DNA from: Candidatus Sulfopaludibacter sp. SbA3
GTDB taxonomy: Bacteria > Acidobacteriota > Terriglobia > Bryobacterales > Bryobacteraceae
NCBI GenBank assembly: GCA_945900935.1
Contig: CAMDKT010000154.1
Span: 1-10,459 of the forward strand
Length of the DNA stretch: 10,459 nucleotides
Direction of reading: 5' to 3'
This document shows, one piece after another, positions 5,718-10,459 of this stretch. The position numbers and the translations under genes were made by a program. Positions within the stretch are counted from its first letter, which is position 1. Each line of letters begins with the position of its first letter. Under the pieces are notes generated by a model. The model searched no databases and was not told the DNA's origin. It saw nothing but the letters and a program-made list of their open reading frames with translations.

Positions 5718-7619
5718 CTACTTGCGGACGCGCCCTTCCCAGCGCAACCCGGCTCGCCACAAACGCGGCGCGCCGATCATCGGCACGGGCGTGAAACCGG
5801 TATAAAACCGGCGGTCCAGCAGGTTTTCCCACGACGCGATCGCCGACACCTGCTCCGTCAATCCATGACGCAATGCCAATTGCACCGTGGCATAACCCGG
5901 CAATCGGAAGACATTCAAATCGTCTTCATACTGCGCCGCAAAACTTCGCAGCCCCCCGCTGACGAGCGTCTTGCCCTTCGCCCACATCAGCATGGCATTT
6001 CCGGCGTGTTTCGGTACCTGCGGAATGCGCCGACGATTGGCAAACCGGCTCTCGCTATAAAGCCATGCCAACTCCAAACGCAAGTCGCGCCAACGCTGCG
6101 TCACGTTTGCCTCAACGCCCCGCGTTAATGCCGCCCCGGCGTTTCGCCGCTGGCGTTCGATCAACGCCGGCGTCGCCAGCAAGGTTACATTCGTGACCAG
6201 ATCCGTCAACGACGTGCGATAAAACGTCACGCCTCCCCGCGTTGTTTCGCCCGAAAAATCCACGCCGATCTCGGAACCGAAAGCGATCTCCGGTTTCAAG
6301 GCATCGTTCGCTCTGGTTACCGCATTCCCGGCGCGGAACTCGCGGTACAACTCATTCAACGTCGGCGCGCGGAAAGACCGGTACACCGTGCCCCGTCCAC
6401 GCCACTGTTTTTTGCCCAACACGAATCCGCCGCTGGGCGAAAAGAACGCCCCCTGATTGCCCGCCGCATGCATGCGCCCGCCGCCGAACAACTTGAGCGG
6501 CCCCGCCTTCACGTCGGTTTGCAGGAACGCTCCGCGCTGCCATTGCACGCCGCCCCGGTTGCTGAATCCGGTTGGGAGCGTCGTCTCCACGCTGTAGCCT
6601 TCGGCTCGCGTGAAGTCTCCGCCGAATAACGCGTTCGCGACGCCGCGCTGTAAGCGATACAACGCCGCCCCGCCAGTCACGTCCGCCGGCACCTGTTGCC
6701 GCATCGAAAGCCGTTCCGTTTGGCGGTTCGCCGCGATCACCGAAAAACTAGCATGAAACTCTTCCTGCCCATGCCAGGCGGTGAGCGACAAACTGTCCTT
6801 CCCAACCTCGCGGAAATACTGACCCGACACGTTTCCCAGACTCGTCGAATTCCGCTGGGCAACGGTGCCGTTTGCCCGGTCTTCGGTCAGCGCGTCGAAC
6901 TTCAGGAAGAAGCGGTCCTTCGCGCCCAGGTAATCGAGCCGAATGTCTCCCGCCACGAAGTCCACGCCGGCCCGCGTGTCCACCGCGCCTCGCCGGCCAT
7001 CCTCGATGATAAAAAACCCGTCTGTTCGAAACGCCCGCCCCTGTGTGCTCATCGCCCAGCGCGGCCGCAAATGGCTGAACCCGCCGCTGAGTTGATGGGT
7101 ATTTTTATTGCCGCCTTCGTAGGCTCCATGAACGCGCCACGGTTCGGCCGGCCTCGAAAACAGATGGATGGACCCGCCGATGGCGCGGTCGCCAAACATG
7201 CTTGTGGACGCCCCACGCACGACCTCGATCCGGTCAATATCTTCAGGCGAAAATCGTGTCCAATACACCCATCCGCCGAAGGGATCGTTGGCCGGTACGC
7301 CATCCCAAAGCACCAGCGTCCGCGACGCGCCACTCGAGCCCAATCCGCGCAGCGAGATGCCCTGCGTGGTTGGATTCGCGACAACACTCGAAGTCCGCCG
7401 GAACAGCGTGAAACCCGGCACAGACCGCAAGCGGTCGTCCACATTCACTCCCGGTGTCGCTTGTATCTGTAGTTTGTTGAGAACCGTGATCGACGCCGGA
7501 GCCTCGGCCGCGATGTTTTCATTAACGGTGATCTCGGTTCGCACCGGGTCCAGCGTTTTCGTCTGCTGCGCCGACAGCACGCCCGCCAAACAGCCGAAAG
7601 TTAAGATTCCTAAATTCAT
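5718..7619 (-). CDS. TonB-dependent outer-membrane receptor (BtuB-sized)
   Basis: A 633-residue outer-membrane beta-barrel for energy-dependent uptake through TonB-ExbB-ExbD. The signal peptide is about residues 1-17 (MNLGILTFGCLAGVLSA). It is followed by a possible TonB box near EITVNE (29-34) and a plug domain at about 40-155. The plug contains LRSVPGFTLFRR (64-75), QGISLRGLGSSGASRTLVLW (86-105), DGVPANDPFGG (106-116) and IDRIEVVRGASTSMFGDRAIGG (128-149 region). The C-terminal barrel includes YRSFRAPTLNELYREFRAGN, a sequence typical of cobalamin/siderophore-type receptors. The substrate is not determinable; no riboswitch or uptake operon is next to it. The frame is open another 100 codons into the upstream gene, but the ATG at 7619 gives the signal peptide and is the right start. 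Oddity: the protein ends WRAGLRWEGRVRK, with no terminal aromatic residue after the last strand. Confidence 0.93.
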   Translation of the reverse strand: MNLGILTFGCLAGVLSAQQTKTLDPVRTEITVNENIAAEAPASITVLNKLQIQATPGVNVDDRLRSVPGFTLFRRTSSVVANPTTQGISLRGLGSSGASRTLVLWDGVPANDPFGGWVYWTRFSPEDIDRIEVVRGASTSMFGDRAIGGSIHLFSRPAEPWRVHGAYEGGNKNTHQLSGGFSHLRPRWAMSTQGRAFRTDGFFIIEDGRRGAVDTRAGVDFVAGDIRLDYLGAKDRFFLKFDALTEDRANGTVAQRNSTSLGNVSGQYFREVGKDSLSLTAWHGQEEFHASFSVIAANRQTERLSMRQQVPADVTGGAALYRLQRGVANALFGGDFTRAEGYSVETTLPTGFSNRGGVQWQRGAFLQTDVKAGPLKLFGGGRMHAAGNQGAFFSPSGGFVLGKKQWRGRGTVYRSFRAPTLNELYREFRAGNAVTRANDALKPEIAFGSEIGVDFSGETTRGGVTFYRTSLTDLVTNVTLLATPALIERQRRNAGAALTRGVEANVTQRWRDLRLELAWLYSESRFANRRRIPQVPKHAGNAMLMWAKGKTLVSGGLRSFAAQYEDDLNVFRLPGYATVQLALRHGLTEQVSAIASWENLLDRRFYTGFTPVPMIGAPRLWRAGLRWEGRVRK

Positions 7620-7636
7620 CTGGAACCCTAAGGTTA

Positions 7637-8695
7637 TCACGACCCGGTTACCACGCCCGCTCCCGCGGGTACGCGCGTGACGTCGGATGTCAGGACCAGG
7701 ACATACCCATCCCCTGCCTCGGGCAAGACCCGCTCCAGTCCATGCGTCGCTCCATACGGCGTCGGCTCGACGACGGCCAGGTACCGCAAGACCGTGTACA
7801 AATGCCCATCCCGAGGCACTTCCAGCACGCGCTCCTGCGTACGCACGGAGTAGCTCACGCCCGCCTCCTCCAGCCGCGCGCTCAACCACGCGGCCGTTTC
7901 CAGGGCGCTTTCCAACCATTCGATTCCCGCTTCGCCGACGAACAGATCAATCACGATATGCACCGTCACCGCGTCTTCCTGAGCGTTTTCCCGGACATGC
8001 AACTCGCCCTGACGCGCGGACGAGCGCCAGTCAATTGAGCGCGCCGCATCGGACGGCGTGTAGGGACGTAGCCGGTAAAACTCATCCCCGCTCCCAGCCC
8101 GGCGGGTCTGCATCTCGCCCTCCACCCGCGCCAGAAAATCCTCTACGTATGGTTTCGGTTCCAGTGCCGGATAAACCAGCACATCGGCATGAAGCGTCAC
8201 GCGCGCGCCCCGTTCGGCGAAGCCGAAGGGAAAGCGCGACGTGAACTCCAGGGAGTTATCCCGGAACCGCCCGCGTCTGCTGAATCGCACGGGCGCGTAC
8301 TCCGTCAACGCTTCACCGCCGCCGATCATGGGAAAAAAGAGCGGCTGCGTCAAGCCATCGGCATGTATCGATTGCAGACGCGTGGCAAAGCTGGGCATCC
8401 AGCTTTTTTCATTGCGCACAACGAGTTTCGCGGTGGCCTGTTCGCGCGCGAAAAGATGCTCCGGCGGATGAAATTCAACCTCCAGCCCGGCGAGCGACAA
8501 TCGATTCACCAGGCCCGAAACAAGCAGCGTCGCCATCAATGCCGACGTGATGAGAAAGATCAGATTGTTCGCTGAAACGAACGCGGCGCCTGCCGTTAGC
8601 AGTACCGCCAGGGTGAAGGCCAAGCCCGCCCTGGTGATCCGCTGATCGAGCCGTTTTCGCCAGGCCCCGGAGAGGCGTCGCCACATTGTTCGCAT
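7637..8695 (-). CDS. DUF58 domain-containing membrane-anchored protein
   Basis: A 352-residue protein. Basic N-terminus, then a hydrophobic pair at about 23-42 and 43-62 (probable two-helix membrane hairpin), a beta-rich middle part, and the DUF58 core GSGDEFYRLRPYTPSDAARS (201-220) continuing IDWRSSARQGELHVRE (221-236). The C-terminal part starts VTVHIVIDLF (243-252), the position of the von Willebrand-like fold in this family, but the metal-site pattern Asp-x-Ser-x-Ser is not present. DUF58 proteins are often encoded next to MoxR-type AAA ATPases and von Willebrand proteins and are thought to work in envelope or complex assembly; none of those partners is in this window. The ATG at 8695 gives the longest frame; the ATG at 8686 (residue 4) is equally plausible, with a weak GGA upstream. 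The receptor gene follows 17 bases downstream, suggesting co-transcription. Confidence 0.88.
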   Translation of the reverse strand: MRTMWRRLSGAWRKRLDQRITRAGLAFTLAVLLTAGAAFVSANNLIFLITSALMATLLVSGLVNRLSLAGLEVEFHPPEHLFAREQATAKLVVRNEKSWMPSFATRLQSIHADGLTQPLFFPMIGGGEALTEYAPVRFSRRGRFRDNSLEFTSRFPFGFAERGARVTLHADVLVYPALEPKPYVEDFLARVEGEMQTRRAGSGDEFYRLRPYTPSDAARSIDWRSSARQGELHVRENAQEDAVTVHIVIDLFVGEAGIEWLESALETAAWLSARLEEAGVSYSVRTQERVLEVPRDGHLYTVLRYLAVVEPTPYGATHGLERVLPEAGDGYVLVLTSDVTRVPAGAGVVTGS

Positions 8696-8703
8696 CCATT
8701 GTT

Positions 8704-8710
8704 GATAATA
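8704..8710. promoter_or_regulatory. Near-symmetric divergent -10-like element GATAATA
   Basis: In the 20-base gap between the DUF58 ATG (8695) and the permease ATG (8716), the plus strand reads GATAAT (8704-8709) and the minus strand reads TATTAT (8710-8705). Each matches TATAAT in five of six positions. Normal -10-to-start spacing would put both transcription starts within a few bases of the two ATGs, giving leaderless or nearly leaderless mRNAs. No convincing -35 hexamer is seen on either side and no Shine-Dalgarno precedes the permease ATG. Confidence 0.35.
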
Positions 8711-8715
8711 CAGCG

Positions 8716-9990
8716 ATGGACACCGCTCCCGGACTTCGGCGCGCGTTACACTTGCGCCATCTTATCTTCATGGGCCTGATCATCATCCAGCCCACGGCGC
8801 CGATGCCGCTCTTCGGCGTCGTCAGCAACAAGGCGGGCGGCCACGTCGTGTCGACGATTCTGGTCGCGATGGTTGGAATGCTTCTGACGGCCATTAGCTA
8901 CGGCCGCATGGCCCGGCTGTATCCCAGCGCCGGCTCCGCCTACACTTACGTCGGCAAGGAGATCCACCCCACGTTGGGTTTCGTCACCGGCTGGGGGCTG
9001 CTGCTGGACTACGTTATCAACCCGCTCATCTGCGTCATCTGGTGTTCCAAAGCCGCCGGGAATCTCATCCCCTCCGTGCCGTATCTGGCGTGGACGCTTT
9101 TCTTCGCGCTGCTATTCACGTGGCTGAACATGCGGAACATTCAGGCGGCGGCGGCGACACACAAATATCTGGCAATCGCGATGGGAGTTGTTGTCGCCTG
9201 GATGCTCGCCGCGACCGCGAGATTTGTCACCGCAAACCCCACCGATTTCCTGAAGCCTTTTTACGATCCGTCGACGTTCTCGGTATCGACATTCTCCGCC
9301 GGCACCGCGCTGGCGGTGTTGACGTATATCGGCTTCGACGCGATTTCGACGCTCTCGGAAGAAACCGTCGATCCCAAGAACACGATTCCAAAAGCGACGG
9401 TGCTGGTTTGCCTGCTGATTGGCGTGCTGTCGGCAATTGAAGTCTATGCGGGCCAGTTGGTGTGGCCGCACGGCCAGCCGTTCCCCGATGTGGACACGGC
9501 CTACGTTTACATCGCCGGCCGCGCGGGCGGGCCATGGCTGTTTCACGCGGTGAATCTGACGTTGCTGATTGCGACCATCGGTTCGGGTTCCGGCGGACAG
9601 ATGGCCGGGGCGCGGTTGCTTTACGGCATGGGCCGGGACAACGTGTTGCCAGCGGGGTTCTTCGGGCGCATTGATGTTGTGCGACAGGTTCCGGCGTTGA
9701 ATGTGTTATTGATCGGAGTCATTGCATTGGCCGGGGCGATGACAATGACTTACGAGTTAGGCGCTGAGTTACTCAATTTCGGAGCCTTCATTGGATTTCT
9801 CGGAGTGAATCTGGCGGCATTCCTGCGGGCGTTCCGGGAGCGGAGCGCGGCGGCGATCGCACCGGCGGCGGGCTTCTTGCTGTGTCTGTATATGTGGGCG
9901 AGTTTGAGTCCGAAATCGTTGTTGTTGGGGGCGGGGTGGGCCGCTGTTGGGCTTGGGTACAAGCTGTTGCGTAAACCGGCGGCGGTCTGA
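8716..9990 (+). CDS. APC-superfamily amino acid/polyamine permease
   Basis: A 424-residue inner-membrane transporter with about 12 hydrophobic segments (roughly 15-37, 43-64, 88-110, 122-139, 148-168, 195-213, 227-247, 273-295, 328-346, 350-370, 380-397, 400-417). Family marks: IIIQPTAPMPLFG in the first, partly unwound helix (22-34), ARLYPSAGSAYTYVGKEIHP (66-85), GFVTGWGLLLDY (88-99), GFDAISTLSEETVDPKNTIP (206-225) and ARLLYGMGRDNVLP (299-312). This pattern fits the amino acid/polyamine branch (PuuP-like secondary transporters using proton or sodium gradients); the exact substrate cannot be read. An in-frame TTG at 8686 would add ten residues of no recognisable kind and overlap the divergent DUF58 gene, so the ATG at 8716 is preferred although it lacks a Shine-Dalgarno. 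It is transcribed alone, away from the DUF58-receptor pair. No intrinsic terminator is evident after the stop. Confidence 0.9.
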   Translation: MDTAPGLRRALHLRHLIFMGLIIIQPTAPMPLFGVVSNKAGGHVVSTILVAMVGMLLTAISYGRMARLYPSAGSAYTYVGKEIHPTLGFVTGWGLLLDYVINPLICVIWCSKAAGNLIPSVPYLAWTLFFALLFTWLNMRNIQAAAATHKYLAIAMGVVVAWMLAATARFVTANPTDFLKPFYDPSTFSVSTFSAGTALAVLTYIGFDAISTLSEETVDPKNTIPKATVLVCLLIGVLSAIEVYAGQLVWPHGQPFPDVDTAYVYIAGRAGGPWLFHAVNLTLLIATIGSGSGGQMAGARLLYGMGRDNVLPAGFFGRIDVVRQVPALNVLLIGVIALAGAMTMTYELGAELLNFGAFIGFLGVNLAAFLRAFRERSAAAIAPAAGFLLCLYMWASLSPKSLLLGAGWAAVGLGYKLLRKPAAV

Positions 9991-10459
9991 GTTCAAACAA
10001 GGGCATGGCGACTATCGTTCTACATACAGCAGACCTTCCGGAGTATAACGGCCCGCTGATTCCGGGCTTGAAGCCGCCTATTACCGTGCCTCTTTACTCT
10101 GATGATGGGGACCCGGGAGATTCGCGGTAAGGGGCCGAAGGCCGTCGAATGAGAGTTCTACGGCTCGACGCCAATATCCGGTGCTGGATTCTCGCTGAAA
10201 TCAGACCTCCGCAGCATTTCTCTACGGCATCAGGTTGACCGCACACCCTGAGGCTTGAACGTGAACCAGTTTCCCACTAACACGGCAATCAAATGACGCC
10301 GTTTCACCCTTGATGAGTCGCGACAATATAGGCCTCCTCGCTGTTTGGTGTGGGTAAGGACGGGCGTGCGCAATGAGGGCATTCGGTTCTTGGAGGCGTC
10401 GGCAAGGAAGGAATCTCGAATGGATGAGGGGCGTGATGGAGTGCCGGGTTCGCTTCCTG
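9991..10459. other. Tail region without a convincing gene (intergenic, decayed gene or edge of a repeat element)
   Basis: About 470 bases follow the permease. Short open frames: 41 codons at 10005-10130 (+; AAGGG touches the ATG, poor spacing); 34 codons at 10222-10326 (-; TTG start, AGGAGG at 10338-10333 with 6-base spacing); 75 codons open to the right edge at 10230-10457 (-); and a plus-strand frame open from 10297 to the edge. None resembles a protein family I can name, and codon third positions in the first frame are less G/C-rich than in the flanking genes. Small inverted repeats are present: GGCC-GAA-GGCC at 10133-10143; CGTCGA (10143-10148) with TCGACG (10165-10170); GCCCG (10051-10055) with CGGGC (10063-10067). 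None is followed by a T-run, so none looks like a terminator. No transposase motif or target duplication could be recognised. Confidence 0.5.

Noticed and set aside
7620..7919. 100-codon N-terminal extension of the TonB receptor
   Set aside because: It overlaps the DUF58 gene in another frame and is Gly/Arg/Ala-rich. The signal peptide begins at the ATG at 7619.
8686..8715. Upstream TTG start for the permease
   Set aside because: Would add ten residues overlapping the divergent DUF58 start, with no ribosome binding site; the ATG at 8716 directly precedes the family-like N-terminus.
10051..10075. Possible terminator hairpin downstream of the permease (GCCCG/CGGGC and GGCTT/AAGCC)
   Set aside because: The stems are only 5 pairs and no T-run follows, so an intrinsic terminator is not supported.
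10005..10130. 41-codon plus-strand frame just after the permease
   Set aside because: The AAGGG touches the ATG too closely, third codon positions are unlike the neighbouring genes, and no family is recognised. It is kept only as part of the tail description.

Overview
The window is GC-rich chromosomal DNA of a Gram-negative-type bacterium. It has a TonB-dependent outer-membrane receptor, a secreted parvulin foldase with a signal peptide and a secreted Ntn-hydrolase-like protein. Protein style and gene order suggest an Acidobacteriota member, perhaps Bryobacterales/Solibacter-like. That placement is inference from general familiarity; no marker gene is present to confirm it.

Region 1 (1-4236, minus strand) is one tightly packed operon read right to left: a secreted tandem-parvulin protein, then trpC, trpF, trpB and trpA, with trpA cut off by the left edge. 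Every junction overlaps by 4 bases, or by 8 at trpB/trpA, so translational coupling along the whole block is likely. TrpC, TrpF, TrpB and TrpA carry out the steps from phosphoribosyl-anthranilate to tryptophan. The first gene encodes an exported folding factor with two copies of a chaperone-plus-PpiC module, an unexpected partner for cytoplasmic amino-acid enzymes.

Region 2 (4237-5716): a 52-base divergent intergenic space holds the start signals of the trp-linked operon and of a plus-strand gene for a secreted protein of the phospholipase B-like / C45 acyltransferase (Ntn-hydrolase) group. That gene ends one base from the stop of the convergent TonB receptor gene.

Region 3 (5718-8695, minus strand) holds a DUF58 membrane-anchored protein gene followed after 17 bases by a BtuB-sized TonB-dependent receptor, probably co-transcribed. 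No MoxR-type ATPase gene accompanies the DUF58 gene in this window.

Region 4 (8716-9990, plus strand) is an APC-superfamily amino acid/polyamine permease. It is divergent from the DUF58 gene, with only 20 bases between the start codons and a near-symmetric -10-like element in the gap.

Region 5 (9991-10459) has no convincing gene. It holds short open frames, small inverted repeats and codon choice unlike the neighbours. It may be plain intergenic sequence, a decayed gene or the edge of a repeat/mobile element; the window does not decide this. No tRNA, rRNA, CRISPR array or recognisable transposase was seen.
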